Counted from the first letter of the stretch, positions 44,452 through 56,279 are shown. The stretch: DNA of 64,000 bases from Ottelia alismoides (GCA_037367405.1 JAZKJV010000602.1:186001-250000), one strand, 5' to 3'. The notes: generated from the letters alone by a model not told the origin. Program-made: numbers and translations.

Positions 44452-45377
44452 GAAATGTAAATCCAATTGACATCAATACTTAATCAACAAATATACGTTA
44501 CAATTGGCTCTCTCTAGTATATTTTAAATCACATCTATAATATATATGATAATTTGAATAATTACAATTGGCTCTCCAGATTATTCACATCCATGATAAT
44601 TAAATCACATTGAATCATCTTGGATCTCTATTGTCATGTGCCCAAATAGTATGACTTGGATTCTATGTGATAATTAAATCAATTTTCTCAATTATGACAT
44701 TCAATTATCGATCATATACTTTCCAAAAGCATATATCATACCTAGGTGTTGATCATATACTTTCCAAAAGCATATATCAAGCCTACAAATTCAGTCAAGC
44801 TTCCAAAGCGAGACGACCGTGCACGGAATTTGATTCTTACCAATATCTCATGAGTGAGCTCATGTCTTCCAGTTCAGTAATGATTCTGCATGATCTTTTT
44901 GAGAGATCGTATTACTCATATGCCATCGTATGTACACCATCGTGCCGGTGTATGGACCTTGATTAGGCCATCAACCTATCGATCTGCCAAATGTACATTC
45001 TCAGACATATAGTAACACATATGTCTCCGGTTAGTGGATGCGTGCCTATATCGTGACAACATACGACATAGGTCTTTAGTTATCTCGATCTCGTAAGTCA
45101 ACTCTTTGACCTAACTTATCTAACACCTCAGAATCTCTATTCCTATGTAGAGGACCTACATCAAGAGGTCGGTTAGATATCAGCCTTTAGAGAAATGACT
45201 GCCATCTCCTTCTTAGGTTGGAGATCCTCTCTTAACAATCATTTGACAGTACTTGATGAGTCCTCAATCTAATTCTTTAGATATTCATTCAAGCACCAGC
45301 CTATATGATTCAATAATTGAATAAATTGTTGTATGATCATTAAGATGACTATGATACATATCCCTAATTGTACTAAG
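44452..45377. other. Continuation of unassigned LTR-like block; tandem 36-bp repeat
   Basis: This is the other half of the block interrupted by the copia. GATCATATACTTTCCAAAAG recurs at about 44712 and 44748. No coding sequence. Confidence 0.45.
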
Positions 45378-45801
45378 CAGTGGCGGACCCAAGATTTCAT
45401 AGTAGGCGGGGCACTTACTTCATTGTGTTGTTTAAATTTTATATCATATTATTATCCAGTGTTGTAAAAGTCGCCCGACTAGCCCGACTCGTCTAGTCGA
45501 TGGGCTGGCCGACCGACTACCGACTAATTCCGGGTAGGTACACTAATTGATCAATTTTTGCTTGGAGATACCATATTTTTAATGTTTTGCTTTTTTAAGC
45601 AAACTTATTATAATAGGCTTAATATTTTATTTAAATTCAATTACTACTGTTATTTTATTAAGGTAGTATAAAAATATACAAAATCTATGTAAATATATGT
45701 ATAAAAATGAGTTATATATTTAAAATAATCATAAAATTCTAAGCCGATTAAAGTCTGACTAAATCAGATGAGTCCCCCGACTGCCGATTAATCCTTAGTC
45801 A
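45378..45801. mobile_element. Nested hAT fragments (CAGTGGCGGA and CAGTGTTGTAAAAGTCG ends)
   Basis: CAGTGGCGGACCCAAGATTT at 45378 resembles the terminus of a common plant non-autonomous hAT family. Within it, at 45458, CAGTGTTGTAAAAGTCGCCC starts a second element related (in inverse orientation) to 29644-30030. Its far end stops at CCGATTAATCCTTAGTC (45801) without the last 40 bases and terminal repeat, so it is truncated. No target duplications could be read. Confidence 0.6.
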
Positions 45802-46001
45802 AGAAAATACTATTTTTAAAGAAAATTTTTATAGCGTAAAATATTTTACCATTAACAATATTCGATTTATCAATAAAAAGTTCATAACCCATATTTTGTC
45901 AATAATGATAAAAAATGATAAATAATATAGTAAAAATAAATAATATCTCATTTACAATTGACCTCAACTATTTTTCTTATTTCATAGATATTTATACCAT
46001 T

Positions 46002-46215
46002 TAAGGAAGGACATATCGATATCGACATCATATCGATACAATGTCGATACCGATATATCGCCGATATATCGGCGATATATCGACGCATATCGCCGACATC
46101 CTGTATCCATTGTTCTATTTTGAGATGTCGATACCCGATATATCCATATCGGCGATATATCGGTGACCTGTCGATACCGATATATCGACGATATATCGCG
46201 ATATGGCGATCCCTG
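46002..46215. mobile_element. hAT-like MITE, CGATATATCG family
   Basis: 214 bp, flanked by ATACCATT at 45994-46001 and 46216-46223 (the match extends to ten bases). The right end CGATCCCTG is a typical hAT terminus (CAGGG on the other strand); the left end TAAGGAAGGACATATCG pairs with it at 11 of 17 bases. The interior is dominated by CGATATATCG palindromes. No coding. Confidence 0.8.
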
Positions 46216-46439
46216 ATACCATTTACATCACTGATTGAGTCAAACATATATCTGGCTACTTATTGTAAAGTATTCTTTCATTTAATATGTAATGATAAAT
46301 GCATGCAATTCGAATCTATAATCAATTTCTAAATATGTATCCTTATCTATATTTATAAAATCTTACCTTTCCAAAATCATATTAGCTATCCATATCTACT
46401 TAAAAATGTACACATGAGGAGATTCAATTTGACTCACGC

Positions 46440-46874
46440 CCATTTGTTCCTCCTAATCTGTACGGAACGAGAAAGAATGTCCTCGACAACATCCAACAAT
46501 TGTGCGCATTGAGTTGATATTGTCTGTAGTATCTTGTATTGTGAGTATGTAATTTCTCTATGTTTGTCCAAGCTGAGCATTGCATGCTCCATCTTTATGG
46601 GGAGTGTTGGAGTATATTCGTCATATGTTACCACATCCAGAGTTTAGTCCCACATCTGCCGGTGGTGGGACTTGGAGGGTCTATGGAGACTATATAGGAA
46701 GCCCTAGATCCCATGTATCTGATGAGAAATGCAATGCAACATGTGACCCTTTGATGCCTTCTTCCTTGGTTTCATCCCGCTTCTTAGGAAGTAGGGTTCC
46801 ACATAAAATCCTGCGTTCTTCATTGTTCTTTTTCTTTTATTTCTGAAACGCTTCCACATTCAAGTTTTCTAACA
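46440..46874 (+). mobile_element. Copia 3' end and LTR
   Basis: CCAAGCTGAGCATTGCATGC at 46568 is the end of a copia pol (LSKLSI...). It is followed by polypurine tract TATGGGGAG (46596-46604) and LTR 46605-46874 (TGTTGGAGTAT...TTCTAACA, 270 bp). The LTR matches the minus-strand LTR at 3472-3783 block by block. The rest of the element is missing upstream, where the CGATATATCG MITE and AT-rich DNA lie. Confidence 0.8.
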
Positions 46875-47305
46875 AATAGTACTCCACGAGGGTACTCTCT
46901 CCCTGAGAAGAGGACTAAATCTACATGTAGATGTTTGCACATCATGATTTAGTAGTATATTGAGATTATGTTGTGCCAGTTCATCCCACTTATCTTTTGC
47001 AGTGTCCTTTATAGGATACTAACAACAATGTGGGATTTGACGTTGTTGGTCATTCATGTCATGACCTGATAATTGTCCACAAAGTTGGACCCATAGTTGT
47101 TGTTTGTTTCCTTAAGATGATCCTTTGTTTGAATATAACTTTTCATGTTTGAAACATCTTAGTAGTGAAGAAATTTGTTTAGGCGAGAACTTGCCATCAT
47201 GTTACCTTTTGTACGATTTCCATTGAAGTTCTAACTAGAACATCGATTTATTCAATATAAAGGCCATCTACCAAGGGCTGACAAGAACATTTGACACTAC
47301 TCACA
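46875..47305. other. Unassigned intron 1 DNA
   Basis: No coding or repeat feature is recognised between the copia LTR and the TRIM-like element. Confidence 0.4.
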
Positions 47306-47310
47306 ATCTG

Positions 47311-48137
47311 TGTAATACCTCGAATGCATTCCCTGATCTAGTACTCATAAAATGTTGAGTGGTTTTTAAGAGGGGGTTTACTATTTCATGACTTGGGCTC
47401 AAGCATTTTGGGTAATTATCAATGAGTCCAGTTTGGTCGAAACTCAATAAGTTGTGAGGGTTCGTTACCCTCGATAACAGCTGGGACTCGATTTAGATCG
47501 TTACAAATGGTAGCGGAGCAAGTTCTCTCTAACAGTGAAAAATGCTACCCAAGAGGTGGAGCCAACCTTACCAAAGAGATGGGAGGAAATGGCTATCCAG
47601 AGCATGCAACCACCACTATTACTGGGAATAGTGATGGAATATGTCGCAATGAGGACGTTGCTAACGAAGCTGATTTATTTATTTGTAAAGCCGAAGTCAA
47701 TGGGGTCCCATTGTGAAAAGGTTAGGACCCCGGGCTCGAGGGCATAGTTATCCAATAAAAAGACTTACATGTCATATAACAATTGTAGTGAAGGATAATT
47801 CTAAATAATTTTTATAGAAAATAAAAATTGGGATTCATATTTAAAAATAATATATGGATGAAAAGATAGTATAATAAAAAATATGGGACAAAAAATAAAT
47901 CCACTTGTTTTCATACTTGTAGTGGAGGGAGATTGTGACACATTGAACATAGTCCTACATCTCATACTCAAATGTGAGAGTGTGTTATAAGAGGGAGATT
48001 GCTAATTCACAACTTAGACTTAAATATTTTGGATTGTGGTTAATAGGTCCAGACTCCAGTTGGGCCCAAGTCCAACAAGCTGTGACGGTCAGTTATACTC
48101 GATGATAACAGGTTGAGACTTGGCCCAAGATATTACA
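47311..48137 (+). mobile_element. TRIM-like miniature LTR element
   Basis: The left LTR is 47311-47505 (TGTAATACCTCG...CGTTACA, 195 bp) and the right LTR 47934-48137 (TGTGACACATTG...ATATTACA, 204 bp). They share the blocks ...TTGTG(A)GGGT/GGTC and CTCGAT(G)ATAACAG. A PBS-like TGGTAGCGGAGCA starts at 47508; polypurine AGTGGAGGGAGA precedes the right LTR. Flanks ATCTG and TTCTG agree at 4 of 5. The 428-bp internal region lacks gag-pol. A related solo LTR is at 57543-57740. Confidence 0.8.
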
Positions 48138-48142
48138 TTCTG

Positions 48143-49243
48143 CTTACCCAGAGCTTTCCTATGATCAGATGATCAACATTTGAGTGGGCGATGGACATGA
48201 AATCTTCAATCCTTCATACAATCTCCTAACGTTACAGAAATACGAGTTCCGTGTTCAATCTCACTACTTGCGTTCTACTCCTTAAATTTCTTAAAAAACT
48301 CCATGACATTGAGCTGACTACATCCGGAATTTCTTGAAATAGTATGAAAAACTGTCTGGATGAGCCCTTCACATTTGCATTCAGGTCTACAATCACCTCC
48401 CAACCAAACTTCTTGCTTTGAGCTACATGTGGACTGTCCAAGCAATGACTGATAACGGTCTTCCCAATCTTAGCTACTCCTCATCAATGTTAACGAGTAT
48501 ATGATCACCCTAAAAGAAATCTAGAAGACGTCCTATGTAGAATGGTCAATCTGTCTGATCCTTATTTTACTCTACACCTGCTGGATCAAAGTGTACTTGA
48601 AAAATAGGTGGTCCATGTTTTCTTGCTCGTCACAAGACAAAGGTCATCTCAGGTTTGTGTTTGTACCCTATCTGTTCCTGTAAACCCCGGTCACTATCAT
48701 GTCGCTTGGGAAGCCACATCAAGATCCCCACAGTTGATGGTCACAAAATCATCCTGCAGTCACGTGCTAAGAGATAATATCCACAGGCCACACACAATAG
48801 GAAAAAAACCCATTAACTCACACATATCAGTTGCATTCCACAACACTTGGTTTCCACACATTCTTTAATTATTATTTAATCCCTTTATTACAGTGTTCTT
48901 ATTCTTGCTTTAAAATATTTTCTCTCTGTAGTTTCCCGTAATAAGTAAAGAAACACAAGCTTGCCATTGCCCTCGGATATTGATTCTTTCCTTGCCTAAT
49001 ATTGATATTAAAATAGTCATCCTTGTCCCATTTCCTTATGCAAGCTGTGGCTCCATCAACAATATCCCTTTTTAGGTTTATTAATTATTTTTCAGGGAAT
49101 TTATAATAGTTTTGAAGTCATCTATCTAGATGATGTCGCCTCCATCTTCTCCATATTATTTAAAATACAGGAAAGTGATCATTTAATTTAGTGATACCAG
49201 GGTCTGTATGATTTTTATTTCTTTTATCATTTTTTTCTTGCAG
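48143..49243. other. Unassigned 3' part of intron 1
   Basis: No transposon domain was recognised. The final 30 bases form a polypyrimidine tract and CAG acceptor for exon 2. Confidence 0.5.
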
Positions 49244-49313
49244 ATTCATGACATGAACAGGAAAAAAGGACGTGTTAGTTATGCACTAGAATTTTATGAC
49301 TACCCAGATGAGA
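49244..49313 (+). CDS. Agenet-domain protein, second coding exon
   Basis: The acceptor TTTTTTCTTGCAG ends at 49243. The 70-base exon adds IHDMNRKKGRVSYALEFYDY-PDE plus one base, continuing the first Agenet repeat (family: ...YALEYYDFPDEKI). The donor is GAGA|GTAAGT, phase 1. It joins exon 1 across a 13.1-kb intron in the correct phase. Length and content are exactly as expected for this family, and the exon shows no damage. Confidence 0.85.
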
Positions 49314-49429
49314 GTAAGTCATCAATTTGTCAAATTTATATTTTAATGTGTGCATTCTTATAATTTAATTGTCTAGTTATATGTCGAGTAATTTCTAACA
49401 TATCAATGCATATAACAATAGCAGTTGAT

Positions 49430-49598
49430 AAGGTACAACACTATTGGTCATGGTGATTGGAAGAGAAAATGGAGATTAATGTGTCATAATGAACTCTGAG
49501 CTATATAAAGGAGGTTAGGGTTATGGAGCATACATAGAGACATCGAAATAAAAATTACCCCTGAAAGGTTACACCTCTCATATAACTTAAACACCCTT
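49430..49598 (-). mobile_element. Copia 3' LTR and polypurine junction, minus strand
   Basis: On the minus strand CTATGCTCTTGCTTAAGGG is followed by TGTTTAAGTTATATGAG, a copia pol end, purine tract and LTR start. The LTR has a TTTATATAGC box. Its pol end matches the copia RNase H remnant at 52818-53010, from which it is separated by the L1 insertion. Confidence 0.6.
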
Positions 49599-49612
49599 AA
49601 GCAAGAGCATAG

Positions 49613-52600
49613 ACCTTGGGCCCTCCTTGTTGGGGCTTCAGATTGTGGACGCTTCGGGATCCGTTTACACATAGCGAAATTCAAGATCAAGATCTCGTAT
49701 TGTCTGGTTCTTGGTATCCGCTGAGACGTTGGATGTGTTTCCGTTGTCGGGGGCTTGGGCCCTCCCAAGAGCACATTCGGATTACACACCTTTATTCTGA
49801 TCCTCGGGGGAGGACGTAGTCCTAGATCTTTCTTTCGTTTCGAGAGGGCTTGGCTTCTGGAGGGAGGGTTCCGGGATTTGGTGGCAGCTTTTTAGGTTGG
49901 GTGCCAACTGGAGGGGTCAACTACGACTCGTTTAGCGGTCAAACTTGCAGAGCCGAGGAAACATTTGGTGGAGTTCCGCAGAAGGAACTAGTTGTATGGT
50001 CGCTCCCGACGTGCACAAGCTCAGGAGGTTTGCAAATTTGACAAGCTGGAGGAGGAGAGGATGCTATTGGTAGAAGAATTGGCAGAGAAAGTCAATCACC
50101 TTGATGAGATCTACTTGGAAGATAGGACATACGAGGTGCTTGGACGCAAAGTTCCAGTCAACGATGGTTGAAAGAAGGAGATGCGAATACACATATTTTC
50201 CAAGCCATGGCTAGCGAGCGAAGACACAGAAATATCATTCATTCGATTGAGATTGGAGGGAATGTGGTGGTGGGGGACCATGCTGTGGGGGCGGTGCTTT
50301 GTGCTCATTTTCAGGAGGCTAGTAGGAGGCGCGCTCGGGCTTGTTGGGATTAGTGAGGAAGATGTGTTTTACGGATTTCTGATTTCCAGGCGGGTGCTTT
50401 GACTTAGGAGTTTGTGAAGGCGGAGACAAAACAATCCTTTTTCCAGCTAAACGCAGGCGGGGTTCCAGGTCTAGATGGGTTTTCTTTTCTCTTCTACAGG
50501 GAATTCTGGAATGTGGTTAAGAAGGATGTCATGAAGTTCTTGCTCGAGTTCTGTACCAGGAATAAGGGGGGTTAAAAGGTTAAATAAGGCATTGTTGTTT
50601 CTGTTGCCTAAGGAGGAGTCGACCATGGTAGAGGATTACAGATCGATTACGGTTTCCAATGCAGTTTATCTCATTATTGTGAAGATTCATGCCAATCTGC
50701 TTCAGGGGGTCCTTCTTGTCATTTTCTCGCCCGTACATATGGCATTTGTTCCAAAGAGGCTTACAATGGATGGACTTGTGGTGATGTCTGAAATGGTGTC
50801 TGATTGGAGAGGAAGCAAAACCAAAAGAATTTTATGGAATGTTGACTTCTCTAAGATGTACGAGCGTGTTGACTAGTGCTTTCTTTGTACCTCTTTGGAG
50901 AAGAGGGCATTTCCTAGCTTGTGGATATGTTTGATCAAGCGATGTGTACAAGACTCACGACGACCTCCTACGGTGCTTACCAATGAAAAATATGAAGGGG
51001 GTTTCTTCCTACCTCAAAGGGGGGGTCAGGATGGGATGCCCTGGGATCACTGGGTCCTTGGTAGGGATGAAAACGGATACGGATATATCCGAATATCCGC
51101 TTACCGTATTCGAAAAATTATCGGATACGGATATCCGTATCCGAATATTAATCGAATACGGATCGGATATGGATATAGGTTGTAAAAATTTTTCGAATAC
51201 GGATACGGATATGATAATAGCTTGAATATTCGGATTCAGATCCGAATATCCGAATACAATATTTAATATTATTTTATATATTAGTTAATATAATATAAGC
51301 TACAACCTTATGCTATTATATTAGTATTATACATTATATAATACAATATATTAACAATATCAATAAATTTCTATTTCTTTGGGTATGAGCGCTTACAAAA
51401 TTTATGAAATCCTATCCCCTTTTTGCTTCCGATCAAGAATACATGTCACGTCGACACTCCCTTTTGTCATGACACAACTTATTTATATTTCATTGCTATT
51501 TTTAAAATCATTATGAACTTTGATAAAAAAATCAATTCATATTTGTATGTGGTTTTTATTCAATCCGTATTCGGATTTCATGTTATTGGATCGATATTGG
51601 GATTTCACTCTTTATTTGATCCGTATTCGGATCCACTATTTATTCTATTCGTATTCGAATCCGCTCTTTATTCGATCTGTATTTGGATTCGATAAATATT
51701 CGATTCGGATTCGTATCCGTATTTTTAGGGATATGGTTTCCATAATGCATATCCGAATCATATCCGTATTCGTATTTGTATTCGATATTGGTGAGGCGAA
51801 TATGGATATGGAAATAGGCATATCCGATGCGTATCCGATCCGTTTTCATCCCTAGTCCTTGGAGACATTTCTAGTACGTGCTCCGTCCTTGCTGTGGCAG
51901 GCTATCACTAGGTTTCTTCTGGAGATGGTGATAAAGTTGCATCCAGTGCTTGGGGATGAGGATATTTTTAGATTCTAGCTCGATGATTGGATGGGGAATG
52001 GGGCCCTGGGGGAGTGTTTCCACGACTATTTTCGCTGATCGGTAGTAAGGACTCGTTTCGTTGTTTGTGAGAGCATGCTCCATGACATGTCACGCTCCCC
52101 ACAACTCTATCTGATCAATGACTAGAGGATCTTCTGAATTTGCAGAGAAAGTTGGCGCAATTTGAGGGCCTGTCAACAAATAGAGATCACTTTACATGGG
52201 ATGAGGGAGGTTCTCGATAATGGTCTATCGCTTCTTTGTCGAGGATGGTGAGGTGGAGCATTAAGATTTACATCTCGACGTGGGCCTCATCTTGAGGAGC
52301 AGAGTGCCGAATAGAGTCAATGTTTTTTGTGGTTGTTAAGACTTGGTAGGGTGCTTACCAAGAGCCACCGGAGCCAGCTATTAAGAGTTGATGTTTGCAT
52401 GTGTGATATATGCAGGATGAAGGTGGAAGACATGGATCATATTTTCTTTTTCCGCCTTCACTCGATGCAGGTGTGGAGTAGGACTAACATTCCATGGCTC
52501 TCAAAGGAGGATGGCACCATCTTCTGGAGATGCATTAGATTAGTTTGCGGGAATGGACATGAGGATAGCTCGCTTCCTTTTGTGATCCTACGGGCAATCT

Positions 52601-52817
52601 GGTGCGGCAGGAATGAAACCATTTTCCAAGGGCAAGTGTTCTACTCAGAAAATGTTCTTGAACATTGTAGGGTGTTGTGCAATTCTTGGAACCATGTAGT
52701 GTAATGTAGTGTGCTGGGAGTTTTTTTGTCGAATCATGTAATGCATTGTACTCCTTTTCCATATATATAAGCCAGGGTGGGTCCCAGCTTGGAATTCCAC
52801 TCTTTTTCCTTTAAAAA
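49613..52817 (+). mobile_element. 5'-truncated L1 LINE in intron 2, 14-bp target duplication
   Basis: Bounded by AAGCAAGAGCATAG (49599-49612) and AAGCTAGAGCATAG (52818-52831), 13 of 14 matching, with an A-run before the right copy. In shifting frames it holds the end of the endonuclease (GLGPSQEHIRITHLYSDPRG in one frame), WLKEGDANTHIFQAMASERR at about 50168, DYRSITVSNAVYLIIVKIHA at about 50630, and the C-terminal DICRMKVEDMDHIFFFRLHS and AIWCGRNETIFQGQVFYSEN (52327-52704). A hAT element sits in the RT; the YxDD part of RT is not found. Dead. Confidence 0.88.
51062..51854. mobile_element. Non-autonomous hAT element, TAGGGATGAAAACGGAT termini
   Basis: 793 bp with 17-bp inverted termini TAGGGATGAAAACGGAT and perfect 8-bp flanks GTCCTTGG (51054-51061 and 51855-51862). 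The interior is rich in CGGATACGGATA and TCCGTATTCGGAT words near both ends and AT-rich in the middle. No coding. Inserted in the L1. Confidence 0.93.
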
Positions 52818-52819
52818 AA

Positions 52820-54152
52820 GCTAGAGCATAGGAGTTTAGCACACTCAACTTGTTATGTCATCTCTCAAAGAGCCTACATGGTGAATATATCTGCAATCTG
52901 GTTAGCAAAAGACATTAGAAGTCTACAGAAGTCCTTGCTGAATGAGATCCCTGATAAAATGGCAATTAATTTCTACATGTTTAGTTCTCTCATAAAATGG
53001 GGTTATTTTCTATATGCGGGACAACGAAGTTCCCGTCTTATTTTTTCACGCTTGTTTTATGTTGTTTTCATGAAGATTTCAACCTTTTTTTCTTTTATTT
53101 TCTTAAAAGTTACCTGCTTTCCACAGTAGTCCATTGGGACAAAACAATAAAAAAATAGGCTTTTCAAGCTCCATGCAGAGAAGGGCACCATGCCCCTTCC
53201 TTTCTTCTCCAAGAGAGTTGGTGCTGCCATCCTTTGGGCTCAGAAAATAAAACCCGTCACTGCTGCTTCTTGAGATGTTGTGTCATTGTTGATATGCATG
53301 TTGCTGTCGCCACCATTGAAGGCTCCTATACATGAGAGATGATGACAATGATGGGGATCTATTGAGGCCTTCTTCATTACCTTCGGGCAATGTTTAGGAC
53401 TCACCTTGGGGACCATAGACACAGGGGGTGTAATCATCATTGTCACTTTGGAGCCATCCATTCGTCATAGTCACTTGTGCTGCTTGTGCTCTCACATTGC
53501 CGTCATTGCTCTTGCTTCTCATCATGCGATAGTGTTCCCATAGATTGGAAACCCATACAGAAAAACACCGATGGGACCTCTCGGGTGCTCCGCTCTATTG
53601 ACTCACCAACAATTGAGCGTTCCTTTACACCACTTGGGTATACTTTACTGCATTGTTTTGCGCAGCATATGTCAGACACTTCCTGGCCTTGAGGATCCAC
53701 ACTGAGTTATGATCCAAAAGGCTTATGACCATTGCCATCTTTGAGCAGGGCTACTGCCATGTTATCCCTCGAACTGCAAGAATTTTGAGCAAACCAATAA
53801 TATAATTGGCAAATAAATAAATCTTAAATTAATGAACAAAAAACTCAAGATCAACTTGCTCTGATATGATTTAGAAATATAAAATGTAGAAATGTGGAAT
53901 CAAGAACAATGGCAAAATATGATTTACATGTAACCCAGCCTCCTAAGAAGCGGAGGTGCAACCACAAAAGGAAGCTCCACATGTATGTTTTTTATTCACT
54001 TTTCTCATTGTGTACATAGGGTGTGAGTCTATATATAGCACTGAATATTTGACCAAGTCCAACCACTCATTCATGTGGGTCAAAACAACTCCCTCACAAT
54101 TAGACCTAATTCATGGCATTTTTAATAACCTACAATTTGTATCATAATAACA
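52820..54152 (-). mobile_element. Copia remnant, minus strand (RNase H end, PBS and 5' LTR)
   Basis: Minus-strand translation of 53010-52820 gives NPILYERTKHVEINCHFIRD, then LIQQGLL, stop, and NQIADIFT, the end of copia RNase H. At the right, TCATATCAGAGCAAG (about 53865-53851) resembles a PBS, followed by an LTR to about 54152 (TGTTATTATG start on the minus strand, with CTATATATAG). Between them 53160-53850 is gag-like but unrecognised, so most of pol is deleted. Confidence 0.7.
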
Positions 54153-54964
54153 TGTGAAGCATTGGGGCCATGTATCCCTAGGGATACTGTCTAGCACATG
54201 CCTTCGTTTCCACCATCCGGGACAATACATGTTCAGGGAAATGCTATTTTACAGATTCACACTATGAGGAGGCTCTTGAGAAAGTAGCTTGTGTATCATG
54301 TCTAGTGTAGACAATTTCTACTTTAGTAGTTAAGTTTGTGTTCTGGTTTGAGTTGGATTTGCAGTTGGGATGTTTTCTTTGGCCTTCTTTTTCTTGTAAA
54401 CCTTTGACGGTTGCTTAAGCCCTTTTGCAATGAAGTTTGGATGACAACTTTATCAGTTATCCTTTTTTTCCACAAGAAAACCGTTGCCTGATGCTATTAT
54501 CTTCAACTCTCACATCCTATCAGGTTTTGGTCTGGATGCTTATGTGGCATATGCATGTCTCTGGGCTTGGATGGGATTGGTGATATGATGGGAGGATGAG
54601 GTTGGATCTCAATGGATTTCTGGGGTAGTATGGTCACTCAAGAATTTTTTTTGGAAAAAAAGGATACATCGTCAAGAAGATGCCTATCCTAGGTCATTCA
54701 AGAATTTTGTGTGCCACATTACCTAATGAAGTCATATTCTTGAATGTAATTTCAATTTTTGATGCTAAAGCAATTTATGGTCATGAGAAGATCATTGGGG
54801 AAGCTGATGCTATAACAATTTTCTTCTGCCAAGCATATATTTTCTTATTCTGCGCTATAGTACTCCTGGTTTCAAACTCATTTAGTAAGTACGTTCTGGA
54901 ACAATATTCTTCATTCATCCAAGGATGGATTTCTTATTTTGGGTTAACATGTTGCTCCTGGCAG
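54153..54964. other. Unassigned end of intron 2
   Basis: No coding feature supported; the open frame at 54680-54970 overlaps the exon 3 acceptor and has no recognisable domain. Confidence 0.45.
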
Positions 54965-55224
54965 AAATAAAGTGGCTAAATCTGTACCAAAGGCCTCATA
55001 TCGGCCCAACAAAGCGTCGGAAAGAGTTGAAAGTACAACTTATGTTGCGTCCTCCTTTCCCTCCTCACTATCGCGAAAATGAAGTATCCAGGCTTGATTC
55101 TATTTCTGAAGTGGTGGTGATAATCCGAGATTTTTGGAAAGTAGGAGATATGGTTGATTGGTTTTGCGAGGGTTGTTTTTGGTCCGGGAGAATAACACGG
55201 ATATTAGAAGAAGATAAGCTGCAG
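54965..55224 (+). CDS. Agenet-domain protein, third coding exon
   Basis: The acceptor TCCTGGCAG ends at 54964. The first two bases complete the split lysine codon, giving ...PDE-K-IKWLNLYQRPHIG. Then come LKVQLMLRPPFPPHY, SRLDSISEVVVIIRDFWKVG and DMVDWFCEGCFWSGRITRIL, the second Agenet repeat with its characteristic VGDxVDWxxxGCxWSGR signature. It ends CTGCAG|GTATGA, phase 0. The next expected exon (the segment around VELPxPPxGEG in relatives) is not found before 64000, so the gene continues beyond the window or behind a very long intron. The reading frame is intact for all 86 codons. Confidence 0.88.
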
Positions 55225-56270
55225 GTATGACTATTTTGTATGTTTGTTTTTCCCACATTATTTACTATTAGCCACTGTCTTTTAACTGTTCAAGGGTGCT
55301 CTTTACTACATGTAAAGAGATTGTAAACAGTTAGTTATTGCTAGGTTTCAGATCGAATTGAAAATGGAGGATTTGGAGGAAACATGTGACAGTAATAATA
55401 TTGGAGGAAACATGTGACAATATTGTTGGTTTTTGCAATCGTTCTTGGTTTTTTTAAGGGCGGGGAATAATGTAAACAGTTCTCAGATAAAGAATATTTT
55501 GAAATAGTAGCTAAAGTGGTGATGGCTGAATGAGTATCTACCAGCAGTGTATGCAATGGAATTTCCTTCATTATCAAGTTTTAATACCAAATAACAGGGA
55601 GTCACAAGATGTAAATGGGATTTTTCTTGCTTTGGTCCTATCCTATGGGATGGAGAGTTTAAATCCTACAATGATATAGGTAGAAGATCAACAAAGCTGT
55701 CTTCCAATTTATGTTGGGTAGGCTGCTTGGTTTCTTAGCTTCCGAACATAATTTAATTTGAGTCATACGCTTTCTTGGTTTAAGACAAGCTATATTGCTT
55801 CCAATAGTTTCATTCGAACATTTCTTTGGTTTTTTCGACCTCTCTTAGATGGCTCCTCTTCAACATTTCAAACCGTTGGCTGTTGTACTAAATGGCCTTT
55901 TCACATGTCTAAGCTACACAAGCAGAGTTTCCATCGTTAGATCTATCGATGTCCCACCAACCTTTGTGTGTCTTGTTGTGTATTGGTTAAGCATTGCAGG
56001 TCTCATTGTAACATATTACATTGAGTTATAACTGTACACCAAAGGAGAGAGTATAGTAACTACAAAGCATTGATGCACATTATAAGGTTAGTTTGCAAAT
56101 CTTCATTTATTCGGGAAGTAACTATAAATGAAGGTGTGGATGATAACCCCATAGGCCATAATTGGTAATATGAAAAAGCCACAATATGAAGGAGTTTGTT
56201 CTAGAATAAGGTAGGGTCTTCTAGAACTAAATATAATGCAAGTGTTTTTATTAAGGGAAATGGGCCCTAG
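55225..56270. other. Unassigned start of intron 3
   Basis: AT-rich DNA with short open frames lacking recognisable motifs. No further Agenet exon was found. Confidence 0.45.
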
Positions 56271-56279
56271 ATGGGACAC

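Noticed and set aside
46120..46332. Open frames made of repeated RRYIGDLS/RYIAI-type words
   Set aside because: Translations of CGATATATCG palindromes; the same artefact appears on both strands and at 3189-3472.
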